Shown here piece after piece: positions 34,366 through 43,800 of a stretch of DNA of 64,000 nt. The notes beneath the pieces were generated by a model that saw only the letters and a list, made by a program, of their open reading frames with translations, was not told the DNA's origin and ran no database searches. This DNA comes from Paenibacillus helianthi. Its GTDB lineage: Bacteria > Bacillota > Bacilli > Paenibacillales > Paenibacillaceae. The stretch covers positions 91,775 through 155,774 of the forward strand of contig NZ_LVWI01000114.1 in the NCBI RefSeq assembly GCF_001909055.1, written 5' to 3'. The first letter of the stretch is position 1. Every line of letters begins with the position of its first letter. The position numbers and the translations under genes were made by a program.

Positions 34366-35379
34366 TTAGCTTTCCTTCACCAGTTCGGCAACAAGCTCAT
34401 AGGAATGCAAGCGTGCAGAGTGGTCATAAATCTGCGAGGCCACGATGAATTCATCGGCCTGGGTTTCTTCTACGATTTGCAGCAGTCTTTCCTTGATCGA
34501 GGTTTGATCTCCTGCGATGGAGTAGAGCTGCTTGCTGAGCAGCATAGCCTTTTCCTGAGGAGACCACAGTCCCTCCATGCTGTCTACTGGAGGCTGGAGC
34601 TTGCCGGTCCGGCCGCGGATAATATTGAGAAATTGCTGCTGCTGCGAAGTCGCAAGCCAACGAGCCTGCTCTGTGGTTGCGGCCGCCGTAATTCCAAGCC
34701 CCACCATGACATGCGGCTTATCCAGCGTCTCTGACGGCTTGAAGCTGGTGCGGTACAGATGAAGGGCCGGAAGCAGATAATCGGGTGCGAAGTGGCTGGC
34801 AAAAGCAAATGGTAGACCAAGCTGGCCTGCGAGCTGGGCACTGAAGCCGCTGGAGCCTAGCAGCCAGATCGGCACATTCAGGCCTTCACCTGGAACTGCG
34901 CGGACACCAAGCGGCCGTGAGCCGGCTCCCTCCGGATTAAAGTAGGCTCTGAGCTCACTGAGCTGCTCGGGGAATTCACTGCCGTCACTGCCAAGGCTGC
35001 GGCGCATGGCCCGGGCAGCAGCCTGATCTGAACCGGGAGCTCTGCCCAGTCCCAGGTCGATCCGGCCGGGATACAGCGATTCAAGTGTTCCGAATTGCTC
35101 GGCAATCATGAGCGGTGCATGGTTACTGAGCATAATGCCTCCCGACCCTACCCGAATGCTCTTGGTGCCTGCGGCAACATGGCCGATGACAAGGGAGGTA
35201 GCAGAGCTGGCAATTCCAGGCATGTTATGATGCTCTGCGAGCCAATAGCGGTGATACCCCCAACCTTCGGCATGACGGGCCAGATCAAGCGTGTTATGAA
35301 AAGAATCCGCTGCCGTTCCACCCTCCACAATAGGAGCCAGATCCAGCACGGAAAACGGAATGTCCTGCAGTTTTTTCAC
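34366..35379 (-). CDS. LLM-class flavin-dependent oxidoreductase (MsnO8-like)
   Basis: This 337-residue luciferase-like monooxygenase has IPFSVLDLAPI at the start, WLAEHHNMPGIASSA, GSGGIMLSNHAPLMIAEQF and DLGLGRAPGSD, the hallmark segments of the MsnO8 subgroup. It should use reduced flavin supplied by a partner reductase; the substrate is unknown. GTG 35379 is chosen because GGGAGGG lies 7 bases before it. An earlier in-frame start would not have such a site. Confidence 0.88.
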   Translation of the reverse strand: MKKLQDIPFSVLDLAPIVEGGTAADSFHNTLDLARHAEGWGYHRYWLAEHHNMPGIASSATSLVIGHVAAGTKSIRVGSGGIMLSNHAPLMIAEQFGTLESLYPGRIDLGLGRAPGSDQAAARAMRRSLGSDGSEFPEQLSELRAYFNPEGAGSRPLGVRAVPGEGLNVPIWLLGSSGFSAQLAGQLGLPFAFASHFAPDYLLPALHLYRTSFKPSETLDKPHVMVGLGITAAATTEQARWLATSQQQQFLNIIRGRTGKLQPPVDSMEGLWSPQEKAMLLSKQLYSIAGDQTSIKERLLQIVEETQADEFIVASQIYDHSARLHSYELVAELVKES

Positions 35380-35578
35380 GAATATCCCTCCCAAATGGAT
35401 GCTTCTATTAATAACCAGTATTTGCAGCATGGAAATGATCTACCCGGCAATTATAACATGAAAATAAATTATTTACACACTTTAAGTAAGCTAGTGTCCG
35501 GAAGTTTGCTGCGAATCCCCCTTTTTCCAAGGGTGGCCATGAGATGAAATGAATTCTGTATTGCCTAAACGCCAACAA

Positions 35579-35592
35579 TGAAAGCGCTTAAA
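35579..35592 (+). promoter_or_regulatory. cre-like site upstream of the LacI gene
   Basis: TGAAAGCGCTTAAA matches TGWAANCGNTNWCA at 13 of 14 positions. It lies just upstream of the LacI promoter, so catabolite control by CcpA is plausible. Confidence 0.5.
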
Positions 35593-35600
35593 AAAATCTG

Positions 35601-35629
35601 TTGTCAATTATGGAAACCCCTGCTATAAT
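35601..35629 (+). promoter_or_regulatory. Promoter of the LacI-family regulator
   Basis: TTGTCA (35601-35606) and a perfect TATAAT (35624-35629) are separated by 17 bases. The leader would be about 130 bases. Confidence 0.8.
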
Positions 35630-35632
35630 CGC

Positions 35633-35647
35633 TTTGAAAAGCTTTTC
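35633..35647. promoter_or_regulatory. LacI operator 1 (autoregulation)
   Basis: The palindrome GAAAAGCTTTTC (35636-35647), preceded by TTT, covers the transcription start of the regulator. The same 15 bases occur before the ABC operon at 36782-36796. Confidence 0.75.
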
Positions 35648-35699
35648 TAAGTAAAAACGGCTTCGCCGTCCTTTTAAGGATGGTATCCGTTTCAGCGAG

Positions 35700-35745
35700 A
35701 AATATAAGGATAATTTATTTGTGAGCCATATAAATTCTTATATTT
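35700..35745 (+). repeat. Inverted repeat in the LacI leader
   Basis: AAATATAAG (35700-35708) pairs with CTTATATTT (35737-35745) just before the ribosome binding site. A smaller hairpin ACGGC/GCCGT lies earlier in the leader (35657-35669). The leader may therefore be highly folded. Confidence 0.5.
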
Positions 35746-35765
35746 TAAAAAAGGAAGTTACGCTA

Positions 35766-36770
35766 ATGAAGCCAACCATCAGAGATGTTGCCAAAATGGC
35801 AGAGGTGTCGATCAGTACTGTATCCCGCGTGATGAATGCACCGAATACCGTAGTTGAGAGTAAACGCAGCCGTGTAATTGAAGCCATAGAGAAGCTGAAG
35901 TATCAGCCCAATGCCTTCGCCCGGGGATTGATTTACAAGAAGTCTTATATGCTGGGCTTGCTTATCCCTGATATTGAGAACCTTTATTTTGCCGGAGTGA
36001 TCCGGGGAATGCAGGATGCCTGCATTAAGCTGGGTTACAGTCTGATGATCTGCAATACCGACCGTGATAAGGACCGGATGCTGAGCTACATTGATACTTT
36101 TCATGAGAAGCAGGTCGATGGGATTGTGTACGCCAGTGATGTCCTGTACCCGGAATGTTATGAGAAGCTGACCGGCTGCAGAATTCCCTTTGTGCTGGTC
36201 TCATCCCACTCGGAAGAATTCGATGTGCCTACAGTGGAGATTGATGATGAAAAGGCAGCCTGCGACGCGGTCAGATTTCTGATTGAGCTGGGTCACACCG
36301 AAATCGGCATGATCGGGTTCGATCATGTGAATTCCGTGTCAGGCCCACCGAGGTATGACGGCTTTGTAAGAGCATTAACAGAAGCCGGACTTGAGTACAA
36401 TGTGGAGAAGGTCAGATATGCCAATCACCGTTTTGAGCATGCCTATCAAGCTACGCATGAGCTGTTTGCGGATTATCCGGAAGTGACGGGCTTATTCTGT
36501 GTCGCTGATGAGTTCGCGATGGGGGCAATCTCGTATTTGAAAGACCGTAATATTCTGGTGCCGGGCCAGGTATCCGTTATCGGGTTCGATAATCTGCGGA
36601 TGTCGGGGATGTTCATTCCGAAGCTGACGACAATTGCACAGCCGATTTATCAACTGGGCTATAGAGCCGCCGAGAAGCTGCATGAGCTGCTGACCACCGG
36701 CAAGGTGGAAGTAACCACAGAAAAAATGGAGCATAAGCTGATTGTGAGGGAATCCTCACGGGAACGATGA
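35766..36770 (+). CDS. LacI-family repressor of the alpha-glucoside operon
   Basis: This 334-residue regulator has an N-terminal HTH with TIRDVAKMAEVSISTVSRVMN, the hinge helix PNAFARGL and a periplasmic-binding-type effector domain (LGLLIPDIENLYFAGVIRG; IGFDNLRMSGMFIPKLTTIAQP). ATG 35766 follows AAGGAAG. An identical palindromic operator lies at its own promoter and before the ABC operon that starts 207 bases downstream. It should repress both until a glucoside-derived ligand binds. Confidence 0.93.
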   Translation: MKPTIRDVAKMAEVSISTVSRVMNAPNTVVESKRSRVIEAIEKLKYQPNAFARGLIYKKSYMLGLLIPDIENLYFAGVIRGMQDACIKLGYSLMICNTDRDKDRMLSYIDTFHEKQVDGIVYASDVLYPECYEKLTGCRIPFVLVSSHSEEFDVPTVEIDDEKAACDAVRFLIELGHTEIGMIGFDHVNSVSGPPRYDGFVRALTEAGLEYNVEKVRYANHRFEHAYQATHELFADYPEVTGLFCVADEFAMGAISYLKDRNILVPGQVSVIGFDNLRMSGMFIPKLTTIAQPIYQLGYRAAEKLHELLTTGKVEVTTEKMEHKLIVRESSRER

Positions 36771-36781
36771 GTCCTGTATAC

Positions 36782-36796
36782 TTTGAAAAGCTTTTC
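36782..36796. promoter_or_regulatory. LacI operator 2 (ABC operon)
   Basis: TTTGAAAAGCTTTTC repeats operator 1 exactly. A -10-like TATACT (36777-36782) abuts it, so binding would block initiation. Confidence 0.75.
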
Positions 36797-36884
36797 ACAA
36801 GAGTAGGATGAAGGCTAATTATTTTCAATATAGTATTGGTAGCGCATACAACCTAAGACAGTCTTATGCTCCACTACTTCTTGC

Positions 36885-36897
36885 AAGGAGGTGATCC
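36885..36897 (+). other. Extended anti-Shine-Dalgarno complement without a start codon
   Basis: AAGGAGGTGATCC is a perfect 13-base complement of the 16S rRNA 3' end. No ATG, GTG or TTG lies at a usable distance behind it. The true start of the binding protein is 80 bases further, with its own AAGGGG. Confidence 0.6.
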
Positions 36898-36977
36898 CGC
36901 AGGTAAGCGAGCAACAACCGAACGTAAGCACAAGAAATGCAGTCTCACAAACCATAATTAAAGGGGATGTATGACGA

Positions 36978-38405
36978 ATGAAAAAGGCTACGGGACGAAA
37001 ACTGTCACTCGCCATGGTGCTATGCTTATCCTTCACCATGCTGCTTAGCGGTTGCGGCGGGAATAATAACACGAATAATGCGGCTAAGACTGATCCGCCA
37101 GCGACTACAGAGGCACCGGCTGCATCTAACAATCAGGCATCACCTGATCCTACAGAGGCCGCTGCTCCGGGCTCACCGCTGGATTTGGCTATGAAAGGTG
37201 ATTATAAAGGAACCAAAGTCACGATGTTCGGACCCTTCGTAGATGCTGACCAGGTGAAATTCGAGAAAAGCATCAAGGAATTTGAAGACAAGACCGGCAT
37301 CGACATTCAATATGAAGGCTCCAAGGAATTCGAAGCAACGATCAATATCCGCGTCGACGGCGGAAATGCGCCGGATATCGCTGACTTCCCGCAGCCTGGT
37401 CTGCTGGCCTCCATTGCCAAAACCGGCAAGGTGGTTGACCTGACAGGAGTGCTGGACCAGGAGAAACTGAAGGCCAACTACAATAAAAGCTGGCTCGATA
37501 TGTCGACTATGGATGGCAAAGACGGCAAGATTATGGCCGGGATCTGGAACCGCAGCAATGTGAAGAGCCTGGTGTGGTATCCAAAAAAACAATTCGAAGA
37601 AGCCGGATATAAAGTTCCAGAAACCTGGGATGAGATGATGGCACTGACTGAGCAAATCGCCAAGGACGGCGATCCGGCCTGGACCATCGGTATCGAGAGT
37701 GGTGCGGCTACAGGCTGGGCGGCAACGGACTGGGTAGAGAACATCATGCTGCGGACAACCACGCCGGAGAACTATGACAAATGGGTGAAGGGTGAGCTGC
37801 CGTTCACTTCCCCGGAAGTGAAGAACGCCGTTGAAGTCATGTCCAAGATCTGGCTCAACAAGGATTATGTCTATGGCGGAACCAAATCGATCGTAACTAC
37901 AGCCTTCGGGGATGCTCCTAAACCGATGTTTGAGAATCCTCCAAAGGCCTGGTTCAACCTGATGGGCAACTTTATCACAAGTTTCTTCCCGGAAACCGCT
38001 AAGGTGGATCAGGATTACGACTGGTTCTACCTGCCGCCGATTGATCCGCAGTACGGCAAGCCGGTGCTGGTAGCAGGCGATATCTATGCCATGTTCAATG
38101 ACCGTCCGGAAGTCCGTGCAGTAATGGAATTCTTCACCACCGGTGAATCCATCAAGAGCTGGGTGCAGTCCGGCGGTGTAATCGCTCCAATGAATGATGC
38201 TTCTCTGGATTGGTACACCTCTGAATCCGACCGCCGCATGGCGAAGCTGGTGCAGGATGCATCCACGCTCCGTTTTGACGGTTCTGACCTGATGCCGGGT
38301 AAAGTGGGTGCGGGTACGTTCTGGAAAGGCATGACCGACTATGTGAGCGGAACGGCAACACTGGATAAGGCTCTGGAACAGATCCAGTCAGGCTGGAAAA
38401 ACTAA
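36978..38405 (+). CDS. Alpha-glucoside ABC transporter substrate-binding lipoprotein
   Basis: The protein has 475 residues, with a signal peptide and lipobox LLSGC (Cys about 26) and a low-complexity Asn/Thr/Pro linker. The family 1 solute-binding domain follows (VTMFGPFVDADQVKFEKSI, APDIADFPQPGLLA, WNRSNVKSLVWYPKKQFEE). It resembles AglE-like proteins for alpha-glucosides, a call supported by the two permeases and the GH65 phosphorylase downstream. It is the first gene of the LacI-controlled operon. A terminator-like hairpin separates it from the permeases, which should give an excess of binding protein. Confidence 0.88.
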   Translation: MKKATGRKLSLAMVLCLSFTMLLSGCGGNNNTNNAAKTDPPATTEAPAASNNQASPDPTEAAAPGSPLDLAMKGDYKGTKVTMFGPFVDADQVKFEKSIKEFEDKTGIDIQYEGSKEFEATINIRVDGGNAPDIADFPQPGLLASIAKTGKVVDLTGVLDQEKLKANYNKSWLDMSTMDGKDGKIMAGIWNRSNVKSLVWYPKKQFEEAGYKVPETWDEMMALTEQIAKDGDPAWTIGIESGAATGWAATDWVENIMLRTTTPENYDKWVKGELPFTSPEVKNAVEVMSKIWLNKDYVYGGTKSIVTTAFGDAPKPMFENPPKAWFNLMGNFITSFFPETAKVDQDYDWFYLPPIDPQYGKPVLVAGDIYAMFNDRPEVRAVMEFFTTGESIKSWVQSGGVIAPMNDASLDWYTSESDRRMAKLVQDASTLRFDGSDLMPGKVGAGTFWKGMTDYVSGTATLDKALEQIQSGWKN

Positions 38406-38434
38406 GCGGAACTTATTAAGTCATATATTCATCT

Positions 38435-38478
38435 AAAAGCGGGGCAGTGTGCAGTGAGTATGGCCTGTCCCGCTTTTT
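38435..38478 (+). terminator. Attenuating terminator inside the ABC operon
   Basis: AAAAGCGGGGCAG (38435-38447) pairs with CTGTCCCGCTTTT (38465-38477, one G-U), ending in T residues. It lies between the binding-protein gene and the first permease, so it should end most transcripts after the first gene. Confidence 0.8.
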
Positions 38479-38520
38479 CTCTGTTAACGTATTCTGACCG
38501 AACAGATCGACCATGTACAA

Positions 38521-38593
38521 GGCTTACGAAGAAAGCTTTGCTCGGCGAAACCAGAGCCTATGCTTGCGAGGAAGTTTTGCTCCAGCAAAACTT
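38521..38593 (+). repeat. Imperfect direct repeat and hairpin before the permease gene
   Basis: Two copies of a related 30-base unit (GGCTTACGAAGAAAGCTTTG and, about 40 bases later, GCTTGCGAGGAAGTTTTG) lie in tandem. The second ends in a perfect 10-bp hairpin (38572-38581 with 38584-38593) only a few bases before the ribosome binding site. Confidence 0.6.
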
Positions 38594-38608
38594 ATAGGAG
38601 GAGCTAAT

Positions 38609-39724
38609 ATGGATGCACAAATAAAGCCGGAATCCAGTGTTGCAGGTACCGGGGCGAAGCAGAAAATCAGCCTCAGGGCGGTGCTCCTGTCCCTTGTTGT
38701 ACTACTCTCCAACATCGTTATCAACGGTGTGATTTTCATGTTTTTCCGGGATTCCACGCTGAATCCGCTGCTCACGGCGGTTCTTGCTGTACTGTGGGGC
38801 GTGCTGGGGGTGTATCTCATTTACTATACGCTGACCTGGGCGGTGGAGCAGTACCCTGACTATATCCGCAGGAAGGTGCTGCCGTATATTTTTATCGGGC
38901 CGGCTGTGATCATTCTGGGCTGGCTGCTGGTGTTGCCTGCACTGCGTACGTTGTACTTGAGCTTCTTTAATGCTTCCTCGGAGAAATTTGTCGGACTCAG
39001 CAACTACGCTGCGATATTCAGCGACCACCTCATGGCGACTGCACTGCGTAATAATCTGCTCTGGGTGTTCGTGGGGACGCTGGCTTGTGTCTGCTTCGGG
39101 CTGCTCATCGCCATCCTTGCCGATCGCAGCAGCTACGAGAAAATCGCCAAATCGATCATCTTCATGCCGATGGCTATATCTTTTGTAGCCGCAGGCGTAA
39201 TCTGGAAATTCGTCTATTACTATCAGCCGGGTGATGAGCAAATCGGACTGCTGAATGCGGTCGTGACCTATTTTGGCGGCGAGCCGCAAGCCTGGACGAG
39301 TATGCTGCAGCCCTGGAATAACTTTTTTCTCATTGTCATTTTGATCTGGATGCAGACCGGGTTTGCGATGGTCATTTTCTCTGCTGCGATCAAAGGGGTC
39401 CCTGACGATATTCTGGAAGCTGCGCGCGTGGATGGGGCGGGTGAGGTGAAGATTTTCTTTGGGATTATGATTCCGATCATTTCTGCGACAATCCTTACCG
39501 TTACCACCACCATTATCGTCTTTACATTGAAAATATTTGACGTCGTCATGGTGATGACAGGAGGTCAATACGATACGGAAGTGGTAGCGACACAGTTCTA
39601 CCGGCAGTTCTTTATGTACCGTAATTTCGGGTACGGCTCGACGCTGGCTATTGTTCTCCTGATCGCGGTCTTGCCGGTTATTATTATTAATCTTCGACAG
39701 TTCCGCAAGCAGGGGGGATTCTAA
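38609..39724 (+). CDS. Alpha-glucoside ABC transporter permease (MalF/AglF-like)
   Basis: This 371-residue permease has about eight helices: two N-terminal ones, then the six-helix core. The cytoplasmic EAA loop is visible as ILEAARVDGAGEVKIFFGIMIP. It forms half of the membrane channel for the sugar importer. AGGAGGAG precedes ATG 38609; the frame is open to 38513 but that part is the repeat region. The second permease starts on the base after its stop. No ATPase gene is present, so a shared MsmX-type ATPase elsewhere is likely. Confidence 0.9.
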   Translation: MDAQIKPESSVAGTGAKQKISLRAVLLSLVVLLSNIVINGVIFMFFRDSTLNPLLTAVLAVLWGVLGVYLIYYTLTWAVEQYPDYIRRKVLPYIFIGPAVIILGWLLVLPALRTLYLSFFNASSEKFVGLSNYAAIFSDHLMATALRNNLLWVFVGTLACVCFGLLIAILADRSSYEKIAKSIIFMPMAISFVAAGVIWKFVYYYQPGDEQIGLLNAVVTYFGGEPQAWTSMLQPWNNFFLIVILIWMQTGFAMVIFSAAIKGVPDDILEAARVDGAGEVKIFFGIMIPIISATILTVTTTIIVFTLKIFDVVMVMTGGQYDTEVVATQFYRQFFMYRNFGYGSTLAIVLLIAVLPVIIINLRQFRKQGGF

Positions 39725-40816
39725 ATGGTCGGCAAAAAGAAAAGAAAAGGCGGCAAAACCATCGTCAATCTGGCACTGGGTGTCATTTGTTTTATCTGGC
39801 TGCTTCCCACGCTGGGCCTCTTTATTTCCTCGTTCCGTCCGGCAGCGGATATTCTGCAGACCGGCTGGTGGAAAGTGTTCCCCCATCAGGAGTGGAAGGC
39901 AGGCGAAACGCTGCAGCTGTCCAAGGATGTGGATCTGCGCCAGCCGATTGAGGTGAACGGCAAAACCTACACAGACGACCAGTTGAAGGCAGGCGTGGAG
40001 GTGGATGACAGCCGTCTGATGTGGGAGAACCGCAGAGCGCGCACGGTCAATATGCAGGAGCAGGGCTGGGAGACCAAACCTGATTTTACACTGGATAATT
40101 ACAATAATGTGCTGTCCGGCAAAGAGTACAAACTCAAGGAGGCCGACGGCAGTGAAACGGTACAAAAAGGAACGGGGCTGTCGCAGGCCTTCTGGAACAC
40201 GCTGACGATTGCGGTTCCGGCTACAGTTATTCCGGTGCTGATCGCTTCTTTTGCCGCGTATGCCTTCGCTTGGCTGCGGTTCCCGGGCCGCAAAACACTG
40301 TTCGTGATCATTATCGCCATGCTCGTGATTCCGATTCAGGTCGCACTGATTCCTGTGCTTAAGGATTATACCGCACTGGGTCTGAACGGAAGCTATCTGG
40401 GGATCTGGCTGGCGCATACCGCCTTCGGTCTGCCGCTGGTCACCTATTTCATGTATAACTTCATCAGCCAGCTGCCTAAGGATTTGTTTGAATCGGCCTT
40501 TATTGATGGCGCGAGCCATTTCACCATTTTCAGCAGACTGATTCTGCCGCTGTCCGTTCCTGCCCTGGCTTCCATCGGGATCTTCCAATTCCTGTGGGTC
40601 TGGAATGATTATCTCGTCTCGCTGATCTTTATCGGCAACCAGCCTTCGGTTCAGGTTATGTCGATGAAGATCGCCGATCTGGTCGGCTCGCGCGGTAACG
40701 ACTGGCATCTGCTGACCTCGGCGGCGTTTATTTCGATGCTGATGCCGCTGGCGATTTTTTTCCTGCTGCAAAAGTACTTCGTCCGCGGCCTGATGGGCGG
40801 TTCAGTGAAAGGATGA
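39725..40816 (+). CDS. Alpha-glucoside ABC transporter permease (MalG/AglG-like)
   Basis: This 363-residue permease has a first helix (about 15-35) followed by an unusually long extracytoplasmic insert of about 110 residues (up to LSQAFWNTLTIAVP). Five more helices follow, with the EAA loop LFESAFIDGASHFTIFSRLILP. It pairs with the upstream permease. Such large inserts are also seen in MalG-type subunits for glucosides. It starts directly after the previous stop, indicating coupled translation. Confidence 0.9.
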   Translation: MVGKKKRKGGKTIVNLALGVICFIWLLPTLGLFISSFRPAADILQTGWWKVFPHQEWKAGETLQLSKDVDLRQPIEVNGKTYTDDQLKAGVEVDDSRLMWENRRARTVNMQEQGWETKPDFTLDNYNNVLSGKEYKLKEADGSETVQKGTGLSQAFWNTLTIAVPATVIPVLIASFAAYAFAWLRFPGRKTLFVIIIAMLVIPIQVALIPVLKDYTALGLNGSYLGIWLAHTAFGLPLVTYFMYNFISQLPKDLFESAFIDGASHFTIFSRLILPLSVPALASIGIFQFLWVWNDYLVSLIFIGNQPSVQVMSMKIADLVGSRGNDWHLLTSAAFISMLMPLAIFFLLQKYFVRGLMGGSVKG

Positions 40817-40867
40817 TGTAGAGCTGGAGGGTTCTAAGAGTCTCGCGATCAGGAGGAGATGTTCAAG

Positions 40868-43800
40868 ATGAAGATGAAGCCCTATGAGCATCCGGCGGCA
40901 CTGTATCCCTACCGGGATTGGAGCCTTGGTGAGGATGCCTACGAGGATGAGCACAACCAGAGAAGCGAGAGCGTGTTCGCGCTGGGCAACGGATATATCG
41001 GCATGCGCGGCAATTTTGAGGAAGGTTATCATGGCCTGGCGGGAACCTCGGTGGCCGGCAACTACTTGAACGGATTCTTTGATTCTGAGCCCATTGTGTA
41101 TCCCGAGGGGGCGTACGGGTATCCTGAGCGCAACCAGGCCATGCTGAATGTAACCGATGCCCGGATCATCGAGCTGAGTATTGAAGGCCATGCCTTCCAT
41201 CTGAACAGTGGTACGGTACACCGCTACGGGCGCTGGCTGGATATGCGAAGCGGCATCCTCCACCGTGAAGTGGAGTGGGAATCGCCGGCAGGCCACCGTG
41301 TCCTGCTGCAGATCCGGCGGATGGTGTCCCTGAAGCATAAGCATCTCGCCGCCACCCACTACAGCGTAACAGCGCTTAATTTCGACGGTACGCTAACGTT
41401 CAGTTCCGCCATGGACGGGGATATCGTCCGGCAGGAGGCAAGCGGAGATCCCCGGCTCGGATCGGGTAGCCGTGAACCAAGCCTGCTGCTGGAAGGCACG
41501 GGTTATGATGAGGCTGCAGGAATGCTGTGGATGAAGCAGCGGACCCGGCATACGCAGTTCGCACTGCTGACGGCGATGAGCCATAAGCTGCAGGCCGAGT
41601 CCGGCCATGAGGTAAGCCGCCACCTGACCGGGCCGCGGATCTCGGTATGTTATACCGCTGAAGTGCTTAGTGGACAGAGTGTTTCGCTCAGCAAGTATAT
41701 TTCGTATCATACCTCCAAGGATTATGATGAAGAGGAACTGCATAGCCGGAGCATGGCCGTACTGGAGATGGCAGCGGATTGCGGCTTTGACGGGCTTGCT
41801 GCTGAACAGCAGGCCTACCTGGATGTTTTTTGGAGTCACACGGATGTAGAGATTACCGGCGACCCGGCGCTGCAGCAGGGGATCCGCTTCAATGCCTTTC
41901 AGCTGCTGCAGTCTGTAGGACGTGACGGTGTAACCAATATCGGAGCCAAAGGCCTCACCGGTGAAGGCTATGAGGGCCATTATTTCTGGGATACCGAAAT
42001 GTACATGCTGCCGTTCTTCACGTACACCCAGCCCGAAGTGAGCCGTGCACTATTGGAGTTCCGCTATGCCACATTAGGTAAAGCGCGGGAGCGGGCGGCA
42101 GTGATGTCGCAGACAGGGGCGCTCTATCCCTGGCGGACAATTGACGGCGCGGAGAACTCGGCTTATTTCCCGGCAGGTACGGCCCAGGCACATATCAATG
42201 CGGATATTGCTTATGGCATCAAGCAGTATGTGCAGGCGACAGGCGATGTAGAGTTTCTCGCCGCTAAGGGTGCGGAGGTTCTGTTTGAAACGTCGCGCTT
42301 CTGGGCGGATCTGGGCCATTATAATCCGGCACGCGGCGGAGCCTTCTGCATTGATGCCGTAACCGGTCCCGATGAATATACAGCCATTGTGAACAATAAC
42401 GCCTATACGAACCTGATGGTGCGGGATCAGCTTCTGTATGCTTTTGAGACAGCTGATCTGCTCCGCCGGGAATATCCCGGAGATTACGAACGGCTGGAAC
42501 GAAGTATAGGACTGAGCACGCAGGAGGCAGAGGGCTGGCTGGAGGCTGCGGAGAAGATGTATATCCCATTTGACCGGGCCTTGGGCATCTATGCACAGGA
42601 TGATACGTTTCTTAGCAAGCGGAAATGGGATTTCGAGCGCACCCCGGCGGATAAGTATCCGCTGCTGCTGAACTATCACCCGCTCGTGATCTACCGCCAC
42701 CAGGTGCTGAAGCAGGCCGATCTCGTTATGGCATTGTTCCTGCTTGGTGACCAGTTCAGCCTGGCCGACAAAATCCGCAATTATCAGTATTATGAGCCGC
42801 TGACGACCCATGATTCTTCCCTGTCCCCGTGTATTCACAGCATCGTCTCCGCTGAAATCGGTGACTTGGCAGGTGCCTATGCCTACTTTGACCGCACGGT
42901 GCGGATGGACCTGGATGATATCAACCGCAACGCTAAAGACGGGCTGCACATGGCGGCAATGGCAGGCTCGTGGATGTCGATCGTGAACGGCTTCGGTGGA
43001 ATGCGCCAGTATGACGGCGTGCTGTGCTTCCATCCGGCGCTGCCGGAGCAGTGGCAGAGCTACCGCTTCAAAATCACATCCAGGGGCCAGCTGCTGGATG
43101 TGTATGTAGACCGTGAGGCGGCAGTTTATACGCTGCTTGAGGGGGAAGGCCTCACGATCCGGCACCTGGAGCAGACGCTGCAGCTGTCTCCGCGGGAGCC
43201 GGTGACCGTCTCGCTTGCGAGACGGCTGGAAGCGGTGATCTTCGATCTGGACGGCGTAATTACTGACACGGCCGAATATCATTATCTAGCCTGGCTGGCG
43301 CTGGCCGATGGCCTGGGGGTGCCCTTCAGCCGGGAGAAGAATGAACGGCTGAAAGGCGTGAGCCGCATGGAGTCGCTGGACATCGTGCTGGAGGACAGCG
43401 GCCTGAGCCTCCCGGAAGCCGAGAAGCAACGGCTGGCGGAGCAGAAGAACGATCATTACAGGGAAATGATCGGGCGGATCACCCCGGAGGATCTGCTGCC
43501 GGGGATCCCGGAGCTGCTGGATTCCCTGCGGGAGCGGGGAATCCTCTTGGGGCTGGCCTCGGCGAGCCTGAATGCTCCGCAGATTCTGGAGCGTCTCGGC
43601 GCAGCCCGCTGGTTCCAGGCGATCGCCGACCCGGCTGGTCTGCGGAAGGGCAAACCCGACCCGGAGATCTTCCTGCAGGCGGCGGAGCTGCTTGGGGTCA
43701 CGCCGGGCCATTGTATCGGCGTGGAGGATGCGGCAGCGGGCATAGCCGCTATCAAGGCTGCCGGCATGAAGGCAGTGGGCATCGGTAGCGCAGCTCAGCT

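Noticed and set aside
36891..36974. Short leader peptide starting at the GTG within AAGGAGGTGATCC
   Set aside because: The start codon would lie inside the ribosome binding sequence itself.
38702..40771. 689-residue open frame on the minus strand across the permease genes
   Set aside because: It is rich in Gln, Arg and His, lacks any domain or ribosome site, and is antisense to two clear permease genes.
42074..43282. Long minus-strand frame inside the GH65 gene
   Set aside because: Antisense shadow of a strongly conserved enzyme domain.
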